A DNA stretch of 51,846 nucleotides from Eubacteriales bacterium (GTDB lineage: Bacteria; Bacillota; Clostridia; Saccharofermentanales; DTU023), in the NCBI GenBank assembly GCA_030537595.1, contig JAUNVR010000009.1, positions 11,746-63,591 on the forward strand, read 5' to 3'. The notes beneath the pieces are model-generated. The model did no database searches. It saw only the letters and a program-made list of their open reading frames with translations, and was not told the DNA's origin. The position numbers were made by a program, and so were the translations under genes. Of this stretch, positions 36,597 to 47,500 are shown in pieces (the stretch's first letter is position 1; each line of letters opens with the position of its first letter).

Positions 36597-39500
36597 ATGC
36601 GCTTTATTTGCGGGGCTGACCCCCGAGCTATACTCGACTTATGTCTCCAAGAAATTGCAGATTTTACAAGTGAATACCCGCTGCGGCGGGCTTTTTTATT
36701 AGTTCCGGAAAGTTTAAAGGCAGAGAGCGAAAGGCGCTATCTCGAGCACTTTGGCAGCGGCCTGATGATGGCTGAGGTCCTAAGTTTCAAGCGCTTTGCC
36801 GAGCGGGTCTTTGCCCAGGCTGGAACCGTCGAGGGGAGACCCCTTTCCGCACTCGGCAAGAGGCTGAAAATCCGCCAGATTATCAGCCGCAATAAGGCCG
36901 CCTACGAGAAGCTACAACTTTATGCGACGCGTTCTGACTCCCTTGAAGAGCTGGCTTCGGTTTTAGCCGACTTCGAGCGCCACTGTGTTTCAGCAGAGGA
37001 GCTTAGAGAGTCTGCGGCTAACTATGCTCGGCCGGCGGCTAGGCAGCTAGCTGAACTGGCGCAGCTGAACGGGGAGTATCGAGCAGAGCTGGCCCGGGAA
37101 GGGCTCTTTGATCCGGTCGAGCTCCCGGCGCGCCTAACTGAGCTCATTAAAAGCACCGAGCCCTTTAGCCGGCAGCGGAGCGAGTTTATTGAAAGTAGCG
37201 TCTTCTGGATTGCCGCCTACGGCGATTTACGGCAGCTGACCCAGCAGGAGCTGGAGCTGATTACTGCACTCGAGGAGCGCGGAGCTGAGCTCAATCTAGC
37301 CCTAGTTGCGGCCCTACCCGGAAAGGCCAAAGACTTTGCCAATTCGACTCTGAGCGAGGAGTCTTTGGCCCGGGTTTTAGCCAGTTTAGGGAAGGGGGCA
37401 AAGCTTGAGTTTCAGGGCTTAGGAGAGGCTGCAGAAAGAGCCTGGGCAGAGCGGCCGGCGCGAGCCTTGTCGGCTTATTTACTCGGGGCTAGTGAAGAGG
37501 CTCCGGAGCTTGGCGCTTTTCAGGCAAATCTAATTCACGCCGAGAACCGCTATTTGGCGGCGGAGTTTTTGGCCGGTGAAATTAAAAGAATCTTAGTTCA
37601 GGGCGAAAGCCGGCGCAAGAAAATTGCCGTTGCCCTGCTCGAGCCGGAAGATGAAGAGCTTTTGCAGCGAGTTTTTGCAAGCTACGGCCTGGATTCGGAC
37701 TTTAATAGTCCGCTCGGGCTAAAAGCCTCTGCACTCTACCAATATCTGGAGGGTTTTTTCGCAATTTTAGCTGGCGAGCAGCGCTTGGAGCAGCTTTCTT
37801 CCTTCTTTCGCAATCGCTTGCGGCCCCAGGGCTTAGACCCGGCGCAGCTGGATCGCTTGGAGAACCTGGCTTTGGCCCAGGGCTGGAAGTACTGGTCTGT
37901 TCTCGAGCGCGAATTTACTAAGTTTCTAAAGGAGCCAGAGGCGGCTTTTGACTTCTTGCGCCAGGGTGAAGATTACCAGGCCATAGTGGATTCAGCAGAG
38001 TTTCAGGACTTAGTGGCGGCCAAAGCTTTAATTACGAGGTTTTTAAATCGGCTGCGAGAGGCCCAGAAGAAAATTGCTAAAAGTAAAGATGGGGCAGCTT
38101 TAATCAATGAGTTTATCGAAGTTATTAATTCGGATTTTGGCCCCTATCCTGCGCTCAATGACTTACTCGAGGCGCAAATTGTTGGGGCTGAGAATCGGGA
38201 GGCGGAATTGACGGCTCTAAGCTGGCAGAGCTTGGTTGAGATTTTAGCTGAGCTTTCCGCGCTGTACGCGGAGCCGGATGCGCCGCCCCTTAGCTTGGCC
38301 GAGTTTTCGGACCTCGTCTTGAGCACTTTGGCGGATACAGCTGCGCCTAGGATTCCGCTCGGCCTCGATCGGATTACGATCGCTAGGCCGCGGCAATTAT
38401 TACAAAAAGACCTGGACTATCTATTCATCTTTAATAGTTCAAATACGAGCCTGCCTCCGCCACTTCCTGCGGAGGGGCTTTTGAAGTCGGCTGAGCGGAT
38501 TTATTTAAAGGAATACTTAGGTACAGATTTTCCAAACTTTAAGGAGGATCATCTGGCAAGTAGCCGCTATCTTTTGGCCCAGTTCTTTGCCCTGCCAAAA
38601 AAGGCCCTCTCCTTTATTCACTGTAATTCGATTCAGCTTTATGCGCCTGAAACTGGGCCGGCAAAGGTCGAGGGTGACCGCCTCTCTCGTTTCGAGCTGA
38701 AATTTGCTGAGCGCTATCCGGCTGGGGTCCAGGCGGTGACGGCAATTGACCTGCCGGATCAGCGGGCCCTGGCGGAGCCGGTTGCGAAGCGGCTCCTACG
38801 ACTCTACGGCGAGCTCTATCCGGCGGAAGTCCAGGCCAGCTGGGGTCTGGCTGAGCTGGAGGAACTGCCGCGCGATGACTTACAGAGCCCGAGACCAGAA
38901 CTTTTATTGCCAGCGGATTTGGCCCATGCGGCCATGCTCAATCTGAGGGGACTTTCAGCGAGCAGCCTGGAGCGGATCTCAGCCTGTCCCTACAGCGGCT
39001 ATATCAGCTATTTTCTGAAAGCCAGGGAGCGGGCTGAAGCGAAGCCGGATCCACGCCGGCGTGGGAGCTTTATTCACCGCGCCCTGGAGCTAGTCTTGCC
39101 AGCGTTTCCAGAGCTCCAGCAAGAACTGGCTAAGCTGCGGCTCGAGCGGCAGGCTTCTGTGGTCGAGCAGATTGCCTATCTGGAGCAGAATGTTTTACCC
39201 GAACTTTATGCCAAGGTGGCAGCTGAGTCCGGCCAAAAGATCTGGTTGGATCCGGAGGTGCGAGGAGACGAGGGGCGGCGGCTGGAGCGCCTGCTTTCCG
39301 GAGTTTTATACCATCTTTTAGAGGACTTGGAAAAAAAGCAGAAGGGGCCAAAATTCCGCGCCGCAGCGGCAGAGTGGGATCTACCTCGGGGCGAGGCTGC
39401 GCTTTACCTAGACTTTCTCGACTACCAGCTGCCACTTGCGGGCACGGTCGATCGGATCGATATTGCTGAGACGGATAAAAGCTTGGCAAGTGCAGAGATA

Positions 39501-39992
39501 ATGCGGGTTCTCGACTATAAGACGGGGCAGCGCTCAGTCGATATTGAGGCAATTAACTGTGGGCTGAGCTTGCAGCTACCAATCTATATTCACGCGGTGA
39601 AAAATGCCTTCCCGCAAGCTGAAATCACAGAGGCTGGGCTATATCGATTACATAATAAGCGGAGCGGAGTCGCAGAGCTAGGCCAGCTAGATGAGCAGAA
39701 GGGTGCTAGCTATCTGAGTCGCAGCTCATTAAAAAACGCGGCAGATTGTGAGGCCGCAGAGGCTTCTGGCTTAAGCCGGGCGGCGGAGATTATGACGGAC
39801 TTTGCCGCCGGGAGAATTTCACCACGCCCGAGAATTCTCGCAAAAGATGCTGGCAGCACGGCGAACCTACCCTGCCGCTACTGCCAGTACAAGGCGATTT
39901 GTAACTATGACAGGCTGAGCGCACTAAGTCGCTCGCAAGTGCTCAAGGCAGAGGATTTTGCCGAACCCAAAGAGGTCAAGCCAAAGGCTTAA
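36597..39992 (+). CDS. addB: ATP-dependent nuclease/helicase subunit AddB
   Basis: A 1131-residue subunit of the AddAB enzyme that resects double-strand breaks and recognises Chi. It contains RRAFLLVPES and MMAEVLSFKRFAERV near the N-terminus, and a RecB-type nuclease domain with VLDYKTGQRSVD. Four cysteines for the Fe-S cluster are visible: one in SACPYSGY and three in CRYCQYKAIC. The N-terminus (MRFICGADPRAILDL) lacks the Walker A motif that B. subtilis AddB has, resembling streptococcal RexB. The frame opens at 36531; GGAGGAG six bases before the ATG at 36597 decides the start. addA follows after 83 bp. Confidence 0.93.
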   Translation: MRFICGADPRAILDLCLQEIADFTSEYPLRRAFLLVPESLKAESERRYLEHFGSGLMMAEVLSFKRFAERVFAQAGTVEGRPLSALGKRLKIRQIISRNKAAYEKLQLYATRSDSLEELASVLADFERHCVSAEELRESAANYARPAARQLAELAQLNGEYRAELAREGLFDPVELPARLTELIKSTEPFSRQRSEFIESSVFWIAAYGDLRQLTQQELELITALEERGAELNLALVAALPGKAKDFANSTLSEESLARVLASLGKGAKLEFQGLGEAAERAWAERPARALSAYLLGASEEAPELGAFQANLIHAENRYLAAEFLAGEIKRILVQGESRRKKIAVALLEPEDEELLQRVFASYGLDSDFNSPLGLKASALYQYLEGFFAILAGEQRLEQLSSFFRNRLRPQGLDPAQLDRLENLALAQGWKYWSVLEREFTKFLKEPEAAFDFLRQGEDYQAIVDSAEFQDLVAAKALITRFLNRLREAQKKIAKSKDGAALINEFIEVINSDFGPYPALNDLLEAQIVGAENREAELTALSWQSLVEILAELSALYAEPDAPPLSLAEFSDLVLSTLADTAAPRIPLGLDRITIARPRQLLQKDLDYLFIFNSSNTSLPPPLPAEGLLKSAERIYLKEYLGTDFPNFKEDHLASSRYLLAQFFALPKKALSFIHCNSIQLYAPETGPAKVEGDRLSRFELKFAERYPAGVQAVTAIDLPDQRALAEPVAKRLLRLYGELYPAEVQASWGLAELEELPRDDLQSPRPELLLPADLAHAAMLNLRGLSASSLERISACPYSGYISYFLKARERAEAKPDPRRRGSFIHRALELVLPAFPELQQELAKLRLERQASVVEQIAYLEQNVLPELYAKVAAESGQKIWLDPEVRGDEGRRLERLLSGVLYHLLEDLEKKQKGPKFRAAAAEWDLPRGEAALYLDFLDYQLPLAGTVDRIDIAETDKSLASAEIMRVLDYKTGQRSVDIEAINCGLSLQLPIYIHAVKNAFPQAEITEAGLYRLHNKRSGVAELGQLDEQKGASYLSRSSLKNAADCEAAEASGLSRAAEIMTDFAAGRISPRPRILAKDAGSTANLPCRYCQYKAICNYDRLSALSRSQVLKAEDFAEPKEVKPKA

Positions 39993-40075
39993 AGCGGTCT
40001 TTGACGGCATTTAATAGCATTTCTTAGGAGAAGTAAGCTAGGCTCAAGCAAAAGCAGAGTAAAGTGGAGTGTAAG

Positions 40076-43000
40076 ATGCAATCTAAAGTGCAAGCAGAAT
40101 TAATTGAGGACTTCTTTTCGGCGCTAAATGAGCGGCAAAAAGCTGCGGTCTTTGCCCCCGCGGATCGGGACATTATCCTCGATGCCGGAGCCGGTTCGGG
40201 TAAGACTAGGGTGCTCAGTAGTCGGGTCATTAAGCGCCTGGTCGCTGGGGAGGTGGAGCCAGATCAGCTACTGGTTGTGACCTTTACAGAAAAGGCGGCG
40301 GCCAGCATGAAGCAGAAGATCGAGGCGGAGCTTGAAGCCATGCTCCAGGCGACTCCTGACCCAGATTTACGCAAGTCCTTACGGGAACTGCGAGAGCGCC
40401 TACCTTTGGCCACGATTTCGACAATGCACGCCTTCTGCTGGCGCTTAGTTAAGGAGCAGCGGGCTGCGCTAAAGTTTAAAGAGCAGCTAAGAATTAGCGA
40501 AAAGACCTTAGTCATGGATCAGGCCGAGGAGGATGACTTACTCTTTCGGACGCTTGACGAGCTGCTCGCAGAAAAGTATAGACGGATTACCGCTTACCGC
40601 CTCGGCAGTCAGGAGGAGGCCTTTACGCCGGAGGAGATTGCGGCAATTGAGGCGGACATTCGGCTCTTTAACAGCATCGACACACAGCAGGACGACCAGG
40701 GCTTAAAAGAGCAGTTGGCCGCGGACTACGGCCTGCTACGCAGCTTGCCGGATTACTTAGAGGCGGCTGAAAAAGCCTTAGGCGAACTGGGCGAAAAGAG
40801 TCAGAATCTTGCTTTACAGGACTGGTTTACAGAGGCTTTAAGCTTAGTCAATCAAAAGCTTCCGCAAGAGCTTGAAGAAAGCTCTGAACTACCAGCGCTC
40901 TCGGCGCTTTTACGAGCTTTAATTGAGATTGAAAGTGATCCTTATTTAAATGACTGGCGGGCAAAGCGGGCAAAGGCCAAAGAATACCAGAAATTAGAGA
41001 GCTTATTGGCTGAGTTAAATGCGCTGCGTGGAGATTTAGAAGATTTAGCGCAGCGGCTGCAGGGCGCGAGTCTTGCAGGGGCTGAGGGCAAGGCGATTTG
41101 GAATGAGCTACACGAGCTCGGCTCAAACTTAGCTAAACTCGATGTAATTGCTGGCTTAAGCCGTGGAAATGAGGAAAAGCTGGCTTTAAGAGAGCTCTAT
41201 GGCAGCCAGATTTGCCCCTTCCTCCAATTGCTTACTGGAGCCTTCGCGCCTGGGAGCACGATGAGTGAAAGCTTTGGCCTAGAGTTTTATGGTAGCTACT
41301 TTACCCAGTCTTATGAGGAGCTAGCAGAGCTTCACTTAGCAGCCTATGAAAGGGCTAAAAACTACATCCAGCTTCTGGCTGAGCTCGACGACAAGTATAA
41401 GGAGGCAAAGCTTCGGGCTGAGCGGGTCGACTACAATGATTTCGAGCATTTGGCAGCCGAATTATTAAAGCAGCCGGAGATTGCCCTGACCTTATCTCAG
41501 CAGTATCGCGAGATCTATATTGATGAGTATCAGGACACCTCACCCTTACAAGACGCTTTAATTGAGCGCTTAGCTAAGGCCGATCCCGAAGCTCCGAGCT
41601 GTCGCTTTATGGTCGGCGATGTGAAGCAGTCGATTTATCGTTTCCGCCATGCTGCGCCGGCGCTCTTTCAGGCGCGGGCTGAGCTTTACCAGAACTCAGA
41701 GGAGGCTGGGCGCTATTTAATTTTGACCGAGAATTACCGCTCGCGGCCAGAAATTCTGGACTTTGTGAACCAGGTTTTTAGCGCCTTTATGCGCCAGGCT
41801 ACGGCCGAGATTGACTACGATAGCTCGCAGCGCTTGCGCTTTGGTGAGCGGCCGCTAGATGCTGGAAGTGGCGCGGCGCTGAAGCCGGAAATCCGCCTTA
41901 GATTGCTCTACACGGCTGAGCCGGAGGCAGAGGCGGCTGAGGCGGATGTTGCGGCGGACGGGGCTGCTGTGGCTGCCGCGGTAGAAGCGGCTGCGCAGGA
42001 GGCTGCGGTAGAGGCCGGGCAGAATCAGCTAGGCGGGCTTGCTCACCCCTTTATCCGAGAAATTGCTGAGCACCAGGAAAAGGCTCGGCATGAGGCCCTT
42101 TTAGTCGTCGATGAGATCTTCCGCCTGCGTGAGGCAGGGCGAGAATTTAGCGATATTATCGTACTCTGTCGCTCGAATGCCGAGGTCAATAGCTATGCCA
42201 ATGTGCTGAAGGACTTTGACATCCCCTTGGCAACCGTGCGCAAAATTAAAATAGATTCACAACAATTACTCTTCTTGACGAGTTTTCTCGAGCTCTTAGC
42301 CAATCCCTTGCAAGACCTTCCGCTCTTAGCCTACCTGCGTTCCTACCTGCATGGGCGAGCCTTCCAAGAAGCCGAGCTTTTAGAAATTGCAAACTTTGGC
42401 CTAAATCTTGCGGCCAAGGATTCCCTCCCCTCAATCTCGCGGCTCTGGTTTGGCCCCTTCTTCTATGAGCAGGTCGCAAGATATCGGAGCGAAGGGCCTG
42501 AAACTGAGCTGCGTGAGCGCTTAGATCTGGCTTTAACTAAGCTAGAAACTTGGCGCGAGGAGCTGAGCTACAGACCATACTGCGAAGTTTTAGAGGAAAT
42601 TTTACTCTATGCCGACTACCGTGAATATTTGGCGCTTCTAGACTCTGATGGGGCTGGGCGCTTAGCAGATTTAGAGCTCTTTTTGGAATGGGTAAAAGAT
42701 GCCTGGCAGAAGGGCCAGTCACTCTTGCAGCTAATGCGCAAGGTCGTGCGCCTACGTGAAGAAAGTATGGAAATTGAGGACTCCGAGCAGGAGGCGAGCG
42801 CGGTCGGTCGGGTCCGCTTGATGACCATTCATAAGTCAAAGGGCTTGGAGGCCAAAGTCATAATCATGGGTCGCGCGAGCAAGGCTTTTGAGCGAAATGC
42901 CAGCTACCCGCCCTTTGTCTTTTCGACTGAGCCCCTAAGCATCGCGCCTTTGGCCTGGAATGAAAAGACAGACCAAAGAATCCGGCTTGCAGACTATAAA

Positions 43001-44380
43001 AAGGCCCAGGAAGTCGAGGCAAAGAAGGATTTGGCCGAGGAATATCGCCTCCTATATGTAGCCCTGACTCGGGCGGAAGAGGAACTTTGCATTATCGGCA
43101 GAATTCACGAGCTGGAACGCTCGTCAAGACTTAGCGACAAGGATAAGTGGCTGAATTTTACAAATAAGCTTTCAAAGCTCCAGTTTAAAAACTATGAACT
43201 GGGCCAAAAGGATTCAGGAAAAGAAGTGGAAGGGCAGATTCTGGAATCGGATCTCGACCGCTTAGGGAATAATTTAGAATTAATTCTGGCCTCCTTAAAG
43301 CGAGATTTCGAGGCCCAGAACCAGGAACTTACTTTCAGTGAATTTTTAGCAAATTACTTTCAGCCAGGCCAGCTGCAAGAGGCTTTAATCAGCGAAAAGG
43401 TAAAACTTGAGCTGACTGAGCTGGAAAAACTCACGAGAGATTTAGACAATCTGATGTCAAGACGTAATGAAAACACAGGCCTAAAGCTTAAAAATCAAGC
43501 TAAATACAGTAGTCAAGAGATAGCAAGATCACTAGAATTAGCAGAACTTCGAGCGGCAAAAATACCCCATACAGAGCTTTTAAGCCTGCCTTCTAAGCTG
43601 ACTGTGACGGAATTAACTAAGCGAGAATTCATGTCCTATCGGGCAGGGCAAAAGCTCGAAGCAGAAGAGGCGAGCGAGCCCTCGACAGAACTTCCTGGCT
43701 TACGTGAGATGGCCTTAAAAATTGAGCCTTTAGAAAGCGCCTTAAAGCCAGATCAGAAGCGAGCGATGAACGCCAGAGAATACGGTATTTTCCTCCATAA
43801 AATCTTCCAGCACTTTAAAGTCGAATTATTAGAGCCTCAAGCTGAACTGAGTGAAAGTGAGTTCACGGAGCTTTTAGAAGCGGAGTTTAAAGTCTGGGCA
43901 GAACATGCCCTACTACGCCCCGATGAGGTCGAAGTCTTAAAAGAAGCCGGGGAAAAGGCGCGGGTAATTGCCTACCTCTACGCCTTTTATCAGTCCGACT
44001 TTTGCCGGGAATTAGTCCGAGCCAAGCAGATTGAGCGTGAGATTCCCTTCACCCTGTCAATTCCGGCTAGTGAATTTATGGAGCCTGAGGCGCGCGAGAG
44101 CTACTCAGAGAGCGTCGGGGATTCGGATCTCACCTTAGTCCAGGGCATGATTGACCTCTTTTACGTAAATCAGGCTGGTGAGGCGATTTTACTCGACTAT
44201 AAGTCGGATCAAATTAGAGGCAGTCAGGCAGAGCAGGATGCCGAATTGATAAAGCGTTATCGGGAGCAGCTGCGCTATTACCGCTTGGCGATTGAAAGAA
44301 TTAGCAAAAAACCGGTCAAAGCGGCCTATCTCTGGCTAATTCGGGCTGGTCGAGCACTCGAGATTAGCTTCCACAGCTAG
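40076..44380 (+). CDS. addA: ATP-dependent helicase/nuclease subunit AddA
   Basis: A 1434-residue UvrD-like helicase with a C-terminal nuclease, partner of AddB; typical AddA is about 1230. Motifs in order: DAGAGSGKTRVLSSRV (Walker A), VVTFTEKAA, IDEYQDTSPLQD (Walker B), MVGDVKQSIYRFR, LTENYRSRPEI, RLMTIHKSKGLE, YVALTRAEEEL and the nuclease ILLDYKSDQI with YREQLRYYRLAI. Extra length includes an Ala/Glu-rich stretch at about residues 616-650 and Leu/Glu-rich helical segments in the first third. A GTG at 40064 is in frame, but GGAG six bases before the ATG at 40076 fits better. Likely co-transcribed with addB. Confidence 0.94.
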   Translation: MQSKVQAELIEDFFSALNERQKAAVFAPADRDIILDAGAGSGKTRVLSSRVIKRLVAGEVEPDQLLVVTFTEKAAASMKQKIEAELEAMLQATPDPDLRKSLRELRERLPLATISTMHAFCWRLVKEQRAALKFKEQLRISEKTLVMDQAEEDDLLFRTLDELLAEKYRRITAYRLGSQEEAFTPEEIAAIEADIRLFNSIDTQQDDQGLKEQLAADYGLLRSLPDYLEAAEKALGELGEKSQNLALQDWFTEALSLVNQKLPQELEESSELPALSALLRALIEIESDPYLNDWRAKRAKAKEYQKLESLLAELNALRGDLEDLAQRLQGASLAGAEGKAIWNELHELGSNLAKLDVIAGLSRGNEEKLALRELYGSQICPFLQLLTGAFAPGSTMSESFGLEFYGSYFTQSYEELAELHLAAYERAKNYIQLLAELDDKYKEAKLRAERVDYNDFEHLAAELLKQPEIALTLSQQYREIYIDEYQDTSPLQDALIERLAKADPEAPSCRFMVGDVKQSIYRFRHAAPALFQARAELYQNSEEAGRYLILTENYRSRPEILDFVNQVFSAFMRQATAEIDYDSSQRLRFGERPLDAGSGAALKPEIRLRLLYTAEPEAEAAEADVAADGAAVAAAVEAAAQEAAVEAGQNQLGGLAHPFIREIAEHQEKARHEALLVVDEIFRLREAGREFSDIIVLCRSNAEVNSYANVLKDFDIPLATVRKIKIDSQQLLFLTSFLELLANPLQDLPLLAYLRSYLHGRAFQEAELLEIANFGLNLAAKDSLPSISRLWFGPFFYEQVARYRSEGPETELRERLDLALTKLETWREELSYRPYCEVLEEILLYADYREYLALLDSDGAGRLADLELFLEWVKDAWQKGQSLLQLMRKVVRLREESMEIEDSEQEASAVGRVRLMTIHKSKGLEAKVIIMGRASKAFERNASYPPFVFSTEPLSIAPLAWNEKTDQRIRLADYKKAQEVEAKKDLAEEYRLLYVALTRAEEELCIIGRIHELERSSRLSDKDKWLNFTNKLSKLQFKNYELGQKDSGKEVEGQILESDLDRLGNNLELILASLKRDFEAQNQELTFSEFLANYFQPGQLQEALISEKVKLELTELEKLTRDLDNLMSRRNENTGLKLKNQAKYSSQEIARSLELAELRAAKIPHTELLSLPSKLTVTELTKREFMSYRAGQKLEAEEASEPSTELPGLREMALKIEPLESALKPDQKRAMNAREYGIFLHKIFQHFKVELLEPQAELSESEFTELLEAEFKVWAEHALLRPDEVEVLKEAGEKARVIAYLYAFYQSDFCRELVRAKQIEREIPFTLSIPASEFMEPEARESYSESVGDSDLTLVQGMIDLFYVNQAGEAILLDYKSDQIRGSQAEQDAELIKRYREQLRYYRLAIERISKKPVKAAYLWLIRAGRALEISFHS

Positions 44381-44444
44381 TGGTGATGTAATAATCACTA
44401 GCGCTTGAGCCACAAGATGTAGTAGAATGCACTTACGAAAATAG

Positions 44445-44465
44445 ACAGCGTTACGGCGCTGTTTT
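44445..44465 (+). terminator. Possible addA terminator
   Basis: Short stem ACAGCG-ttacgg-CGCTGT (44445-44462) followed by TTT. Weak. The rest of the 180-bp gap to nrdJ has another imperfect hairpin (about 44493-44522, then TGATTTTTG) but no cobalamin-riboswitch box that I can recognise. Confidence 0.4.
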
Positions 44466-44562
44466 AGGAAATTAAAATTTTTAAAAAATACTTCACGAGG
44501 CCGTAAACAAAGCCTTCCGTGATGATTTTTGCGCCTATTTTGCGCCTAAAATGGAGGAGTTT

Positions 44563-47500
44563 ATGCAATTAAAAGAGCTGATTAAAAGGCAGTTTACGAA
44601 AGAGCTCGAAAGTCCCGAGAAGCAGGGTAAGACAGTTTTCGAACTCTTTAAGTGGACGCGGCGAGATGTAGTTTTGACTGACTACAAGAGCGGAAAAACC
44701 TTAATCGAGATGCGTGATCTGGAGTTTCCCGAGCACTATTCTCAGCAAGCCTGCGATATTATCGCCTCGAAATACTTCCGCAAGGCCGGCCTGCCGACCC
44801 CGGAAGGTCATGAAGTATCCTTAAAACAAGTCGCCAACCGGATGGTTAGCTTCTGGGTTAAAGCTCTTTTGAGTAACGGGACAATTGACGAGAAAGAGGC
44901 CGAGATCCTCTATGATGAATTGGTCTATGCCCTGCTCGCCCAGTACTTTGCACCGAATTCACCGCAGTGGTTTAACACCGGCTTAAAAGAAGCCTACGGA
45001 ATTGCTGGTGGTAAGTCGGAGCTCTACTATTTTGACCCCGAGACAAATGAAGTAAAGATGAGTGAGGATGACTATACACGGACTCAGGCCTCGGCCTGCT
45101 TCATTCTCTCAATTCAGGATAAGCTTTTAGGAGAGCATTCAATCTCCGACCACTACGTCACCGAAACCAAGCTCTTTAAGGGCGGTTCCGGTACAGGGAC
45201 GAACTTCTCACCGATTCGGGCTGAGGGAGAAAGACTTTCCGGCGGTGGCCAGTCCTCCGGCCTGATGTCCTTCCTGCGTGGCCTCGACCGGAACGCCGGG
45301 GCGATTAAATCTGGCGGTACGACCAGGCGGGCAGCGAAGATGGTCTGCCTCGATGTCGACCACCCTGAGATCATGAACTTTATTAGCTGGAAGGCGCGCG
45401 AAGAAGATAAGGTCGTAGCTTTGGCCAAGATGGGCTATGACGGAGATATTGACGGAGAAGCTTACAACACCGTCTCCGGCCAAAACTCGAATAACTCGGT
45501 CCAGTTCTCCGACGCCTTTATGGATAAGGTCGCCAATTTGAAGCAGGATCCCGATGCACTCTGGGAGTTGCGCGGCAGATTAGATGAGGGGGTCAATCGG
45601 GAGGTCAAGGTCAAAGAACTCTGGGAGCTCTTTAACCAATCGGCCTGGCGCTGTGCTGACCCGGCACCGCAGTACTCCGACACCTTTAATGCCTGGCACA
45701 CCTGCCCGGCTGGTGAGGATGGGGAGCTCGGGGCGCGGCACAACCGGATTAACTCCACTAACCCCTGTGGCGAATATGCCTTCCTCGACGACACCTCCTG
45801 CAACCTGGCCTCGATTAACCTCTTAAAGTTCCTGCGTGAGAGTACAAATGCTGAGGGCGAGTTGCAGCAAAGCTACGATGTCGAAGCCTTAAAGCATATG
45901 ATTACGATCGCCCAGCTCGTCCTCGAAGCCTCGATCATTAAGGGGCAGTTCCCGACCCGCGATATCGCCCGGAAAACCTACCTCTTCCGGACTACAGGAC
46001 TGGGCTTTGCCAACCTCCACTCGCTCTTACTTTCTTTGGCCATGCCCTACGACTCAGACGAAGCCAGGGCTTTGGCCGGGGCCTTAGCGGGCATCTTAAC
46101 TGGCCACTCCTACTTTGTTTCGGCCCTGATGGCTGAACGGGTCGGCGCCTTCCCGAAATATGAGATTAACCGTGAGCATATGGCGCGCGTCATGCGTAAC
46201 CATGCCCGGGCAGCGGGCATGCGCCTCGATGCACCGGAGGGCCTAAACTACCGTCTGCCAATTGTCGACCAACCTCTACTTAATAGACTCGGTTTTGAAT
46301 ACATTCCGGAGGCGCTGAATGAGGCTTGGGAAAATGCCCTGGAATATGGTGAGCGCTTTGGCTACCGGAATGCTCAGGTCTCAGTCATGGCCCCGACAGG
46401 GACGATTTCCTTTGCGATGGACTGTGCTTCAACCTCGATTGAACCCTTCTTCTCCCACGTGGTTTATAAGAAGCTGGTCGGTGGCGGCTTTATGAAGCTG
46501 GCCAATCCGATGATTAAAAAGGCCCTGCTCCGCCTGGGTTACAGCGCGAGCGAAGCAGAGGATATCGAAGCCTATATCATGCGTGAGGAAAACGGCATGC
46601 TGGTCGATGGCAAGATTGAAGGCGCGCCCCATCTGAAAGAGCAGGATTACGCGATCTTTGACACCGCAAATGCAATGGGTACAGGTCAGCGCTTCATCCA
46701 CCACCTCGGTCACGTCAAGATGGTCGCAGCGATTACGCCCTTAATTTCAGGGGCAATTTCCAAGACCGTCAACCTCCCCGGCGATGCAACTGTCGAAGAG
46801 TTTAAGAATGTAGTCTTAGAATCCTGGAAGCTCGGGGTCAAAGGCATTACCCTCTACCGCGACGGGTCGAAGTTTGCCCAGCCACTAAACCTCAAATTGC
46901 AAGGCGCAGCAGTCGATAATCTGCCACTCGAAGAGCTGTCCTATGCCCAGCTGTTGAAGCGGGCCAAGGAGCAGTCAAAAGAGCTCGAAATGCTCTGTGA
47001 CCACCACAGCTCCAGACGCGATAAATTAGTAGGCATTCGCTCCGGTAGAACCCACCCAGCCCAGATTGAAGACGTCAAAATATACTGTACGGTCAACCGC
47101 AATGAAGAGGGTGAAATCTCCGAGATTTATATCACGACAGATCGGGAAGGTACCCTGATTATGGGGCTTTTAAACTCCCTCTCCAAGACAATTTCCGTAA
47201 TGCTGCAGTACCACATTCCGCCAAAGCATATTGCCAAGATGCTGCGCGGGCAAAAGTATGAGCCATACGGTTTTGTCGCCAGACACCCGTATATTAAGTA
47301 CTGCTCCTCAATCTCTGACCTGATTGCCAAGATTATTGACATCGAAATTGGAGATTTTAGTAGAGTTCAGGTGAAAGATGGTGAACTACCGGAGGCCATG
47401 GGCTTTAATCTAAAAGAAGAGTACGAAGCAGAAGCAGGCTCTCCGCTGAAAGCTCAGGTCGGAATCGAGGACTTTATCCACGAAAACGCACGTGAGGCTG

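Noticed and set aside
39130..39552. 140-codon minus-strand frame opposite addB
   Set aside because: Pro/Arg/Ser-rich shadow of a GC-rich gene, without a ribosome site or recognisable domain.
44381..44562. Possible cobalamin riboswitch upstream of nrdJ
   Set aside because: The gap is about 180 nt and has hairpins, but I see no recognisable B12-box consensus; a covariance search would be needed.
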